DNA of 64,000 bases, taken from NCBI GenBank assembly GCA_902610115.1, contig CACLUK010000001.1, positions 1 to 64,000 of the forward strand, read 5' to 3'. Shown one piece after another: positions 10,866 through 19,314 of this stretch (its first letter is position 1; every line of letters begins with the position of its first letter). Below the pieces are notes generated by a model. The model did no database searches and was not told the DNA's origin. It saw only the letters and a list, made by a program, of their open reading frames with translations. The DNA is from an uncultured Pelagibacteraceae bacterium (GTDB taxonomy: Bacteria; Pseudomonadota; Alphaproteobacteria; Pelagibacterales; Pelagibacteraceae). The translations under genes were made by a program, and so were the position numbers.

Positions 10866-12218
10866 TCATTTTAGTTGATTGAGCATTTCATCTGGGATCA
10901 TCCCGGATGGAATTTTTTTTCCTTGAGACATTTTTTTCATCATGTCTGACATCATTTTAAATTGTTTTAATAGTTTATTAATTTTTGAAACATCTACACC
11001 TGCTCCTTTAGAAATTCTCTTACGTCTTGATCCGCTAATAATTTTTGGATTTTCTCTTTCATTTTTAGTCATTGATAAAATAATTGCTTCATTCTCCACT
11101 AACATTTTTTCATCTATATTTGCTTGATCCATTTTTGCTTTCATTTTATTCACTCCTGGCAACATAGACATAACCCCTTCCATTCCACCCATTTTTTTCA
11201 TTTGCCTTAACTGTGAAAGATATGAGTCCATTGTGAATATTCCTTTTTTTAATTCATCTTCTGTCTCTTTAATTTTTTCCTCACTTAAATCTTGTTGAGC
11301 TTTTTCTACTAAAGTTACTACATCGCCCATTCCCAAAATTCTGTTAGCTAATCGGTCAGGATGAAAAAGTTCAAGATCGGTGATTTTTTCTCCAACACCA
11401 ATATACTTAATTGGTTTGCCGGTCACATGTTTCATGCTTAATGCTGCGCCACCTCGAGCATCACCATCAACTCTTGTAAGAATAATTCCAGAAAGATTTA
11501 CAGCAGTGTCGAATTCTTTTGCAACATTTACAGCAATTTGTCCTGTTAATGAGTCTGCTACCAAAATTGTTTCGGCAGGTTTTGTGATATCTTTTATTTG
11601 CTTAATCTCAGACATCATGGGTAAATCTATCTGAGTTCTTCCTGCAGTATCAAATATAATTACATCTGAGCCATTAAGGTTGGCCGCATTTAAAGCTCTC
11701 TTGGTAATGTCAATTGGTTGTTGTTTTTCAACTAAAGGCAAACATTGGATACCATTTGCTTCAGCAAGTAATTTAAGTTGTTCTTGAGCGGCAGGTCTGT
11801 AAACATCTAAACTCACTAACATTACTTTTTTTTTATAATTCTTTTCAATATTTTTTGCTAACTTTGCTGCAGAAGTTGTTTTACCTGAACCTTGAAGTCC
11901 GACTAATAAAAGAGAAACTGGTGGAACAGCTTTGAAGTTAAGCTCTTCATTTTTAGAACCTAAAATATTGACTAGTTCATCATAAACAATTTTAACTATC
12001 ATCTGCCCAGCAGATGTTGACTTTACAATTTCTTTACCAATCGCTTTTGGTTTTACGTTGGCTATAAATTCTTTAGTAACTGGAAGAGCCACATCAGCCT
12101 CTAATAAAGCTAATCGTATCTCTTTTAAGCCAGAATCAACTTGTTCCTCAGTCAATGAAGGAGCACTTTTAAGCTTAGAAAAAATACTTTCTAATTTATT
12201 TGTTAAATTTTCAAACAT
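10866..12218 (-). CDS. ffh: signal recognition particle protein Ffh
   Basis: GTPase of the bacterial signal recognition particle, which binds signal peptides and 4.5S RNA and docks on FtsY. It has the N domain (about residues 1-90), the G domain with P-loop LVGLQGSGKTTSAAKLA (about 101-117), the DTAGRTQID G3 segment and TRVDGDARGG, and a Met-rich M domain ending MMSDMMKKMSQGKK. I chose ATG 12218 (MFENLTNKL), which matches the family start, over the in-frame ATG at 12236. Its receptor ftsY is 1 kb away on the opposite strand. A structured leader lies upstream. Confidence 0.97.
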   Translation of the reverse strand: MFENLTNKLESIFSKLKSAPSLTEEQVDSGLKEIRLALLEADVALPVTKEFIANVKPKAIGKEIVKSTSAGQMIVKIVYDELVNILGSKNEELNFKAVPPVSLLLVGLQGSGKTTSAAKLAKNIEKNYKKKVMLVSLDVYRPAAQEQLKLLAEANGIQCLPLVEKQQPIDITKRALNAANLNGSDVIIFDTAGRTQIDLPMMSEIKQIKDITKPAETILVADSLTGQIAVNVAKEFDTAVNLSGIILTRVDGDARGGAALSMKHVTGKPIKYIGVGEKITDLELFHPDRLANRILGMGDVVTLVEKAQQDLSEEKIKETEDELKKGIFTMDSYLSQLRQMKKMGGMEGVMSMLPGVNKMKAKMDQANIDEKMLVENEAIILSMTKNERENPKIISGSRRKRISKGAGVDVSKINKLLKQFKMMSDMMKKMSQGKKIPSGMIPDEMLNQLK

Positions 12219-12239
12219 TTTTATAACATCCAACACCTA

Positions 12240-12325
12240 TCGCACTAGTGGGCGAACCTTCGCTGACTAGTGTCGACACTCTTGTTTTCAAGAGCACCGC
12301 AAAAACATTAGTATTTGCGGAAAGT
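12240..12325 (-). ncRNA. structured leader RNA upstream of ffh
   Basis: Three stem-loops can be drawn in the ffh leader. The one nearest ffh pairs CACTAGT (12243-12249) with ACTAGTG (12266-12272) around an inner 4-5 bp GCGAA/TTCGC stem. The middle one pairs CTCTTG (12279-12284) with CAAGAG (12289-12294) around four bases. The third pairs CCGCAAA (12297-12303) with TTTGCGG (12314-12320). The segment is clearly richer in GC than its surroundings. A cis-regulatory RNA motif preceding ffh has been reported from comparative work on Ca. Pelagibacter ubique, and position and character fit it; the sequence match itself is from memory and unchecked. Confidence 0.65.
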
Positions 12326-12382
12326 TTGAGGAAACTACAATTTGGGGTTTTAAAAGTCAATGAATAATTATACTAATCAATT

Positions 12383-13201
12383 ATGGCAACGATTAACGCA
12401 TATAAAATGGATGGATTGGGTAATGATTTCATTATTATCGATAGAAGATCAAATCCAATTAACTTAACCAAAGATAAAATTATTGAATTAGGAAAAAGAA
12501 GTAATATTGGTTTTGATCAAATAATTTTTATCGAAAAAGAGAAAGAGAATTCCTTTCCAATAACAATTTTTAATTCTGACGGTGGTGAAGTAAGTGCTTG
12601 TGGAAATGGCTCAAGATGTGTTGCCTATCTTTTGAGTAAAAATTTAAATGCTAACCAAGTTAAATTAAAAACAAGTAATCGAAGTATTAATGCTAAAATT
12701 GTTGGAAATTTAATGGTAGAACTTGAAATGGGAAAACCTTTGTTTAATTTTGAAGATATTCCATTATCAAAAAAAGTAAATACTGCTAACGTCTCGCTAG
12801 ATATCAAAGGCGAAAAATTTACTGGTGGATTTTGTTTAAACGTAGGAAACCCACACATAGTTTTTTTCGTAGATGATTGTTTTAAACACGATTTGAAAGA
12901 AATAGGACCTTTAATTGAAAATCATGAATTGTTTCCTGAAAAAACAAATGTAACATTTGCTCAAATTTTAGATAAAAGAAATATTTTAGTTAATGTTTGG
13001 GAAAGAGGCGCTGGCCTTACTAAAGCATGTGGAACAGCAGCTTGCGCAACAGCGGTTGCTGGAAATAATAATAAATTAATAGAAAACAAAGTTGCTATCA
13101 AATTTAAAGAAGGAATCTTAAATATAGTTTTAGATGAAAAAAATAATATATTTATGTCTGGTCCAGTGTCAGAAATAAAGAATATAAAAGTAGAAATATA
13201 A
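12383..13201 (+). CDS. dapF: diaminopimelate epimerase
   Basis: Converts LL- to meso-diaminopimelate for lysine and peptidoglycan synthesis. The 272 residues contain both catalytic cysteines: Cys73 in SACGNGSRC and Cys216 in KACGTAACA. The opening YKMDGLGNDFIIID and the CLNVGNPHIVFF segment are family hallmarks. The gene faces away from ffh across a 160-bp spacer and is followed by ftsY after 1 bp. In other alphaproteobacteria dapF is often followed by mtaB and ftsY; no mtaB is present here. Confidence 0.97.
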   Translation: MATINAYKMDGLGNDFIIIDRRSNPINLTKDKIIELGKRSNIGFDQIIFIEKEKENSFPITIFNSDGGEVSACGNGSRCVAYLLSKNLNANQVKLKTSNRSINAKIVGNLMVELEMGKPLFNFEDIPLSKKVNTANVSLDIKGEKFTGGFCLNVGNPHIVFFVDDCFKHDLKEIGPLIENHELFPEKTNVTFAQILDKRNILVNVWERGAGLTKACGTAACATAVAGNNNKLIENKVAIKFKEGILNIVLDEKNNIFMSGPVSEIKNIKVEI

Positions 13202-13202
13202 A

Positions 13203-14123
13203 ATGGGAATTTTTGATAAGTTTAAATCAGGACTTGGAAAAAGTTCATCAAGTCTTACAGACGGCTTTAAAAATATTTTTTCTAAAAAGAAGATAGATTC
13301 AACTATTCTTGAAGAATTTGAAGAATTAATCATTTCATCTGATGCCGGTGTTGATGTAGCAAAAGAACTTAGAAAAGATTTTGAGAGCTTAAAGGTTGAT
13401 AAAAAATTAGACGATCACAAAGAAATTTTGAAACTCTTAGCTGATAAATTAGCGATAAATCTCCAAAAGTACGAGAAAGATTTAAGCCTAATGGGGAATG
13501 CAAAATCTGCTGTAATTGTAGTATCTGGTGTAAACGGCGTTGGAAAAACAACTAGTATCGGAAAACTTGGAAAATATTTTAAAGACAATAATAGATCTGT
13601 TGTCTTTGGAGCTGCAGATACATTTAGAGCAGCAGCCATAGATCAGCTACAAGTTTGGGCTGCAAAAGTAAAAGTAGATATAATTAAATCAGAGATAAAT
13701 AGTGATCCGGCCTCAGTTGCCTTCAAAACTGCTGAATTTGCAAAAAAAAATGAAATTGATGTTGCTTTGATTGATACAGCAGGAAGGCTGCAAAATAAAA
13801 AAAATTTAATGGAAGAATACAAAAAGATTATTAATGTCTTGAAAAAAATTGATGAGTCTTTTCCGAATGAAGTAATTCTAGTTCTTGATGCAACTACTGG
13901 CCAAAATGCATTAAATCAAGTTGAAGAGTTTAGTAAAATACATAATCTAACGGGGCTAATAATTACAAAACTTGATAGTACTGCCAAAGGCGGGGTAGTC
14001 CTTGCTATTTGTAAGAAGTATAATTTACCTATTGTTGCAATCGGAATGGGAGAAAAAGAAGATGACTTACAACCTTTCAATGCTGAATATTTTTCAAAAG
14101 CTCTTTTAGGTATTGAAACCTAA
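13203..14123 (+). CDS. ftsY: signal recognition particle receptor FtsY
   Basis: SRP-receptor GTPase at the inner membrane. At 306 residues it is the short form: an N domain (about 1-90) and G domain with P-loop VSGVNGVGKTTSIGKLG, the GAADTFRAAAIDQL insertion-box segment, DTAGRLQNK and the TKLDSTAKGG motif. The long acidic A domain of E. coli FtsY is missing, as is common in small alphaproteobacterial genomes. It begins 1 bp after dapF and its 3' end overlaps the convergent hydrolase gene by 18 bp. Confidence 0.97.
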   Translation: MGIFDKFKSGLGKSSSSLTDGFKNIFSKKKIDSTILEEFEELIISSDAGVDVAKELRKDFESLKVDKKLDDHKEILKLLADKLAINLQKYEKDLSLMGNAKSAVIVVSGVNGVGKTTSIGKLGKYFKDNNRSVVFGAADTFRAAAIDQLQVWAAKVKVDIIKSEINSDPASVAFKTAEFAKKNEIDVALIDTAGRLQNKKNLMEEYKKIINVLKKIDESFPNEVILVLDATTGQNALNQVEEFSKIHNLTGLIITKLDSTAKGGVVLAICKKYNLPIVAIGMGEKEDDLQPFNAEYFSKALLGIET

Positions 14124-14909
14124 AAATTTTCTCAAAGCATTCATTAGTTGATCATTAAATTCCATCATATGATCGTCGTTATCGGAAAAGTAATTGAATT
14201 TTGGATTATTGGCCTTCTCAAATAATTCTACACCCATTTTAAAAGGAACAACATCATCTTTCTTACCGTGCATAATTAAAATAGGAATATTTATATTCTT
14301 AATCTTTTTTAAAGAGTCGTACCTGTCTTTAATCAATAAATCGATAGGTAAATAGGAGTAATAAATTTTTGCTGCATCTGCTATTGAGGTAAAAGGTGAC
14401 TCTAAAACAATACCTGAATAAGAATTGTCCTGGCCCAACTCTGTAGCAACACCTGTGCCTAATGACTCGCCATATAAAATTATATTTTTATTAATTACTC
14501 CAGTATTATTAAGCCATTCAACACATTTTCTAGCATCACTGTACAAATTTTTCTCTGTTGGTTCGCCTAGATTACCACTGAACCCTCTCCATGAAATAAT
14601 AAGAATGTTTACATTTAATTTATTTAACTCATTAAGTTTATGAACCCTATTGGTTAGATCACCTGCATTACCATGGAAGTATAAAATTGTTTTATATTTT
14701 TTTAAGTCTTTTTCCAAAAACCACGATTTAAGTTTTATATCTTTATCAACCCCAATAAAAACTTCTTTATATTCAAATTGAATTTCGTCTTCCGTGTAGT
14801 TATTTTCACTTGGGTGATAAAGTAATTTTCTTTGGTACAAATAAGTGAAAAGTACAATTATAATGTAAGCTAATGTAATTGACGATAAAGCTAAATAAAG
14901 ATACTTCAT
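14106..14909 (-). CDS. alpha/beta hydrolase, BEM46-like, membrane-anchored
   Basis: Serine hydrolase of 267 residues with an N-terminal membrane span (about residues 5-25, LALSSITLAYIIIVLFTYL). The fold marks are the oxyanion segment YFHGNAGD, the nucleophile elbow YGESLGTGVA (Ser), the acid in HGKKDDVVP (Asp) and a C-terminal DDHMM histidine. This pattern matches the BEM46/YfhR group of peptidase S9-like hydrolases, whose substrates are mostly unknown. It overlaps the upstream transporter by 4 bp (ATGA) and the convergent ftsY end by 18 bp. No specific substrate can be inferred. Confidence 0.8.
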   Translation of the reverse strand: MKYLYLALSSITLAYIIIVLFTYLYQRKLLYHPSENNYTEDEIQFEYKEVFIGVDKDIKLKSWFLEKDLKKYKTILYFHGNAGDLTNRVHKLNELNKLNVNILIISWRGFSGNLGEPTEKNLYSDARKCVEWLNNTGVINKNIILYGESLGTGVATELGQDNSYSGIVLESPFTSIADAAKIYYSYLPIDLLIKDRYDSLKKIKNINIPILIMHGKKDDVVPFKMGVELFEKANNPKFNYFSDNDDHMMEFNDQLMNALRKFLGFNT

Positions 14910-15808
14910 GCTTTTTTCCTAGCGAAATAAACTCCGGTAAAAACTAATAAACCACCTAAATAATGAAAACTTAAGAGAGGTTCTTCAAAAATTATAATTC
15001 CAAAGATAGATCCATAAACTGCGAATAAATATAAAGTAAACCCAGCAAAGGATGCGCCTACATATTTTTGTAACCGTGTATATAAGGAGAAAGCAATAAT
15101 ACTAGGTGAAATAGCAGCAAAAACAATCCAGAACAAAAATGTCTGATTATAATTTGTCTTAGCAAAATAAATATTTTCTAAAATAAAAAATGGGAAAAGC
15201 GATATAAATCCAAACATTGCGATTAAAGTAAATCGAGCCATTAAACTAAATTTTGATTTCCAATTTAATAAATAAATTGAGTAAAGAGCCCAACCTAAAG
15301 CTGCTCCCAAAACCCATAAGTCACCTATTGTAAAATTTAGGTTTATTAAAAAATCTAAATTACCTTTAGATATAATTGTAAAAACACCTGCAATACAAAT
15401 AAATAAGCCTAATAATCTTAAAAAATTAATTTTTTCTTTAAAGAATAAAATTGATAAAAAAATTATTATTACTGGTGAAGAAGTATAGATTATTCCAATA
15501 TTTGCCATTGTTGTTGTCATTCCTGCAAGATTTGGAAAAGCCCCACATATACCACAACCCATTGAGCCTAAGAAAAAAAGCTTAAAAAACTCTTTATTAA
15601 AGTCTTTTTTATTTTTTAAGATTTCGTTAAAAAAAAATGGAAATAATATAATGAATACAGTAAACCATCGCCAAAATGCTAGAGAAATAGGAGGTACTGA
15701 CTCAACGCCACCTCTTGCTACAATAGTGTTTGTAGCCATAAAAATTGGCTGGATTAACAAAAGTAAATAAGGAGCGTAAGGATTATTTTTTGTCAATGAA
15801 GGCTTCAT
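14906..15808 (-). CDS. DMT-superfamily (EamA) transporter
   Basis: Integral membrane protein of 300 residues with about ten predicted spans arranged as two EamA halves; the second half begins near residue 155. The first half has the AFWRWFTVFIILFPF segment and the second ends GSIFGIIIFEEPLLSFHYLGG, both typical of RhaT/YdcZ-like drug/metabolite exporters. The substrate is unknown; relatives export amino acids or other metabolites. It overlaps the small upstream membrane gene by 26 bp and the downstream hydrolase by 4 bp, so it sits in a translationally coupled set after the amidase. Confidence 0.85.
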   Translation of the reverse strand: MKPSLTKNNPYAPYLLLLIQPIFMATNTIVARGGVESVPPISLAFWRWFTVFIILFPFFFNEILKNKKDFNKEFFKLFFLGSMGCGICGAFPNLAGMTTTMANIGIIYTSSPVIIIFLSILFFKEKINFLRLLGLFICIAGVFTIISKGNLDFLINLNFTIGDLWVLGAALGWALYSIYLLNWKSKFSLMARFTLIAMFGFISLFPFFILENIYFAKTNYNQTFLFWIVFAAISPSIIAFSLYTRLQKYVGASFAGFTLYLFAVYGSIFGIIIFEEPLLSFHYLGGLLVFTGVYFARKKA

Positions 15809-15962
15809 AGAACATCATTACAATTACCATACCCATTAAAATATAAACAGGAAGCACATCAAAAAATCCTATCATCATTGATCTAGTTAATGTTGTGGCT
15901 AAACCAATTAAAAAAAGGGTACAGAGACCAACGCCAATTATTATTGTAATTTTATCCTTCAT
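15783..15962 (-). CDS. small membrane protein of unknown function (59 aa)
   Basis: Short protein with two hydrophobic spans (about residues 4-24 and 36-53) and a charged C-terminal end. I do not recognise the family. The start MKDKITIIIG at 15962 overlaps the end of the amidase by 11 bp, and the 3' end overlaps the DMT transporter by 26 bp. The overlaps on both sides and the clean hydrophobic pattern support a real gene rather than a chance frame. A start at 15980 in the same frame would lengthen it by six residues. Confidence 0.6.
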   Translation of the reverse strand: MKDKITIIIGVGLCTLFLIGLATTLTRSMMIGFFDVLPVYILMGMVIVMMFYEAFIDKK

Positions 15963-17286
15963 CTCTACAATTTTTCTCAAGCCAGTTAGCTGTACCTAAA
16001 AATCTTAAATCATCAAGTTTATCACCAACCAACTGAACTCCTAATGGTAAGTCATTTTCACCTGTAAGTAAAGGTAATGAAATTGTGGGCAAACCAAGAT
16101 AAGTCCAGATTTTTTGGAAGTCCGCACTTCCAGTAGATTTTAATCCTTTGTCAGCAACTCCGCTTGATGATGGAGTAATAATTCCGTGGTAATCTTCAAA
16201 AACTTCTTTATAGGACTCATAACTTTGTTTCATAAAATCTGAAGCATCGCCATATTCTTTTGCTGAATATTTTAATCCTCTAGAGATAGCTTCTCTCATT
16301 TCTTTTGAAAGTTTAGTTTTATCTTTTTTATAGTAAACTTGAAAATTATTTGCCATATCAACTTCATGAATGATTTGATGATACTTTGGAATATCGTCAA
16401 AGTATGACGGTGTATCAAACACCTCTATGTTTTTTTTTAAGTTTTTAATTAAAAATTCAAAAGCTTGCTGTGATTTTTTATTTATATTTTTCCAATTCTT
16501 CGTTTTATAAAAAATAAACTTTGGATCAAAAACTGGTCCTTTCTCACATTCCTGAATCATGTTATCAGCAGCGAAATAAATTGTTGAAGGGTCGTGTAAA
16601 TCTTTTCTAATTAGTGATTTAGCTAATAATGCAACATCTTTTACATTTTTTCCAAATACGCCCATTGTATCGAGTTTATCTGAAACTTTTAAAACACCGT
16701 TTCTAGAGATTAATCCATACGAGGGTTTATATCCAACTACACCACAATATGATGCTGGTCTAATTACTGATCCACCTGTTTGAGAACCAACTGACAAAGG
16801 CGCCATATGAGCTGCAACTGCTGCTGCTGAGCCGCTTGATGATCCTCCTGGTGTTCTTGAATAATCATGAGGATTTTTTGTTTTAGACGGATGTATATAT
16901 GCAAGTTCACAAGTAACAGTTTTGCCCATGATAATTGCCCCTGAATTTTTTAATAAGTTTACGATTTCCGAGTCTTGTGAATTAGACATTTTTTTTCTAA
17001 AGACTGTCCCACATTCGGTTGGCATATCATAAGTACCTATAATATCCTTGATTGCAACTGGCATACCGTGCAATGGCCCGAGGGGTTTTCCAGATTTTCT
17101 ATAAGTGTCTGCTTCTTCAGCTTTTTCTAATAAAAGTTTTTTGTCTAAAAATTGCCAAGCCTGGACGTCTTTTTCAAATTTTTTAATTCTATCTAAATAA
17201 GCTTTGCAAAGATCTAATGAAGAAATTTCACCAGAATGAAGTTTTTGCGACAAATCGTAAGCACTTAAAGATGTAACGTCTATCAT
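15952..17286 (-). CDS. amidase signature family protein
   Basis: A 444-residue Ser-cisSer-Lys hydrolase. The catalytic Lys is in VAIKDIIG (about residue 74), and the Gly/Ser-rich signature PGGSSSGSAAAVAA, the SVGSQTGGS segment with the nucleophilic Ser, and GYKPSYGLISR follow. It is not GatA: no gatB or gatC is near, and the gene ends an apparent operon with a TRAP transporter (8 bp downstream of dctM). Similar proteins are annotated as AtzE/AtzF-like or aryl amidases. I infer hydrolysis of an imported amide or a side role in nitrogen use; the substrate is unknown. Confidence 0.85.
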   Translation of the reverse strand: MIDVTSLSAYDLSQKLHSGEISSLDLCKAYLDRIKKFEKDVQAWQFLDKKLLLEKAEEADTYRKSGKPLGPLHGMPVAIKDIIGTYDMPTECGTVFRKKMSNSQDSEIVNLLKNSGAIIMGKTVTCELAYIHPSKTKNPHDYSRTPGGSSSGSAAAVAAHMAPLSVGSQTGGSVIRPASYCGVVGYKPSYGLISRNGVLKVSDKLDTMGVFGKNVKDVALLAKSLIRKDLHDPSTIYFAADNMIQECEKGPVFDPKFIFYKTKNWKNINKKSQQAFEFLIKNLKKNIEVFDTPSYFDDIPKYHQIIHEVDMANNFQVYYKKDKTKLSKEMREAISRGLKYSAKEYGDASDFMKQSYESYKEVFEDYHGIITPSSSGVADKGLKSTGSADFQKIWTYLGLPTISLPLLTGENDLPLGVQLVGDKLDDLRFLGTANWLEKNCRDEG

Positions 17287-17294
17287 TTAAATTG

Positions 17295-18656
17295 TTAATT
17301 AGCGAATAATGTATCTGGCAACCAAAGAGCTATTCCTGGAAATAGATACATTAAAAACATGGCAAATATAACAATACCTAGGAAGGGCATAATGCCTCTA
17401 AATATTTCCATTAACTCTACATTTTTAGATTGGACACCTTTTAAATAGTATGCGGACATTGCCATCGGCGGTGTTAAAAATGAAGTTTGTAAATTCAAAG
17501 CGATAAGCATTGCGAAAAAATAAGGATTTACCTCAAAGAAAGCTACTAAAGGTAAAAATATTGGAACAAATATAATTAAAATTTCCGTCCACTCCAGTGG
17601 CCAACCTAATAAGAAAATAATTATTTGTGTGATTACTAAGAATTGCCATGGTTGTAAATTCATTGATTTAAAGAAATGCTCAAAAACTTCATGGCCACCT
17701 AAGTAAGAAAAAACAGATGCGAAAGTCCAAGAGCCAATGAATAACCACATTATCATTGCAGTTGTCTTTGCTGTTAGAAATACAGACTCTTTAAAATTTT
17801 TCCATTTTAAAGTCTTGTAAAAATAAGAAAGCACTAATGCACCAAAAGCTCCTACTGCTGCAGCCTCTGCAGGTGTAGCAAGTCCCCCTAAAATAGTTCC
17901 TAATACTAATATTATTAATGAGAAAAGTGGTAAGAACGAAACCATAACCTCTTTTAAAATTTCAGATCTTGGCGGAATATCCTCTTTTGGAGGTTTAGGT
18001 GCTATTGATGGATTAAAATAAGCAAGTGTAACTGCGTACATTATATAAAGACCGGCTAATAATAATCCTGGGAAAATTGCTGCTGCAAACAATCTTAAAG
18101 GTGAAAGCTGAGCAATAACTGAGTAAACAATTAACATGATACTTGGAGGAATCAAAATTCCTAAACATCCACCAGAACAAATTACTCCTGAAGCAAATTT
18201 TTTATCATATCCTGCCCTTATCATTGCAGGCCATGCAAGTAATCCCATTAGTGTAACAACAGCACCAATAATTCCTGTCGCTGTTGAAAATAAAGCGCAA
18301 GTTACAAGTGCGGCAACAGCCATAGAAGCTGGCAATCTATGAGATGCTAGTCTAATCGCAAAAAACAATCTAGAAACTATTCCGGCTCTCTCAACTAAGT
18401 ATCCCATAAATAAAAAGAGTGGGACGGCAGTTAAAACAGTATTATCCATCACTGTATAAGTGTTCTGAACAAATAATTGGAAAATCCTATTATCAAAAAT
18501 ATGTTCCATTCTAGTGGGATCAAAATAAGCGTAGTAGCCAAAACCAACTCCCATTGCCATTAATGTAAATGCAATTGGAAAACCAAGAAGAACTGCAAAG
18601 AGGAATATGCTCATCATTAGAATTGCAATTTCAGGATTGGTTAAACTAAATAACAT
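17295..18656 (-). CDS. dctM: TRAP transporter large permease (DctM-like)
   Basis: Large membrane subunit of a tripartite ATP-independent periplasmic transporter, 453 residues and about 12 spans. Family marks are AVPLFLFMGYLVERAG near residue 78, the GGCLGILIPPSIMLIVYSV segment, and the C-terminal NLQTSFLTPPMAMSAYYLKG. It overlaps dctQ by 11 bp. Sodium-driven uptake uses the periplasmic receptor encoded two genes upstream. The PPSIMLI and FLTPP helical hairpin motifs are intact, so it should be functional. Confidence 0.95.
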   Translation of the reverse strand: MLFSLTNPEIAILMMSIFLFAVLLGFPIAFTLMAMGVGFGYYAYFDPTRMEHIFDNRIFQLFVQNTYTVMDNTVLTAVPLFLFMGYLVERAGIVSRLFFAIRLASHRLPASMAVAALVTCALFSTATGIIGAVVTLMGLLAWPAMIRAGYDKKFASGVICSGGCLGILIPPSIMLIVYSVIAQLSPLRLFAAAIFPGLLLAGLYIMYAVTLAYFNPSIAPKPPKEDIPPRSEILKEVMVSFLPLFSLIILVLGTILGGLATPAEAAAVGAFGALVLSYFYKTLKWKNFKESVFLTAKTTAMIMWLFIGSWTFASVFSYLGGHEVFEHFFKSMNLQPWQFLVITQIIIFLLGWPLEWTEILIIFVPIFLPLVAFFEVNPYFFAMLIALNLQTSFLTPPMAMSAYYLKGVQSKNVELMEIFRGIMPFLGIVIFAMFLMYLFPGIALWLPDTLFAN

Positions 18657-19230
18657 CTTTTTGATCCTCGTCTTGTGAAGTTCGCATTAACATTTTTTCT
18701 GTCTCTTCTGCTACTACCATTCGAGCAGGCCAGTGACCGGTTTGAATACAAATAATTGATCTACAAACTTCGCTGATACCCTGGATAATTAATAATATTC
18801 CTGCTGCAGGTATCAAAGATTTAGCCATATAAATTTGGATTTGTGCTGGACTGTTCCAGCTTGTTTCTTTTATCTTCCAAGCAAGCGAAGCATATTCATA
18901 ACCATAAAACGCAAGCGCGACCACACCAGGGAAGAAAAATATAAAATATAAAACTAAATCGATATAACCTTGTGTTCTTGGTTTAAAAAGTCTGTAAATT
19001 ACGTCACCTCTTACATGAGCTTCTGTAGATAAAGTGTATGCGCCTGCCATCATAAAAATTGCGCCATACATTTGTAAACTAAAATCGAAATTCCACAAAG
19101 TAGGAGCATTGAAAGCATATGCCATAACTACTTCATAACAAGTTCCTCCCATTAAAATTACGATACACCATGAAAATGCCTTCCCTACGGAAGTACTTAA
19201 AGTATCTGCAAAGTGAATAAATCCTCTCAT
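18646..19230 (-). CDS. dctQ: TRAP transporter small permease (DctQ-like)
   Basis: Small membrane subunit, 194 residues with four hydrophobic spans and the EVVMAYAFNAPTLWNFDFSLQM segment typical of DctQ proteins. It partners DctM in the membrane. The gene follows dctP after an 84-bp spacer that holds a strong hairpin, and it overlaps dctM by 11 bp. The C-terminal extension (about residues 165-194) is charged and lies in the cytoplasm. Confidence 0.92.
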   Translation of the reverse strand: MRGFIHFADTLSTSVGKAFSWCIVILMGGTCYEVVMAYAFNAPTLWNFDFSLQMYGAIFMMAGAYTLSTEAHVRGDVIYRLFKPRTQGYIDLVLYFIFFFPGVVALAFYGYEYASLAWKIKETSWNSPAQIQIYMAKSLIPAAGILLIIQGISEVCRSIICIQTGHWPARMVVAEETEKMLMRTSQDEDQKDVI

Positions 19231-19271
19231 GAGATTTTAAACTATTCTAATTTTTTTGTAATTTCCATAAA

Positions 19272-19299
19272 AAAAGGGGGCGCAAATACGCCCCCTTTT
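19272..19299 (-). terminator. hairpin plus T-run between dctP and dctQ
   Basis: AAAAGGGGGCG (19272-19282) pairs perfectly with CGCCCCCTTTT (19289-19299) around a six-base loop. Read on the minus strand, the right-hand arm runs into seven Ts, the layout of an intrinsic terminator. It lies 15 bases after the dctP stop and before dctQM, so it probably works as a partial terminator or mRNA stabiliser that leaves dctP more abundant than its permease. Confidence 0.85.
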
Positions 19300-19314
19300 A
19301 TGTTTAAAATATAA

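Noticed and set aside
12240..12325. 4.5S (SRP) RNA gene next to ffh
   Set aside because: Neither strand has the conserved domain IV core with GGAAG and AGCAG; the stems fit a leader instead.
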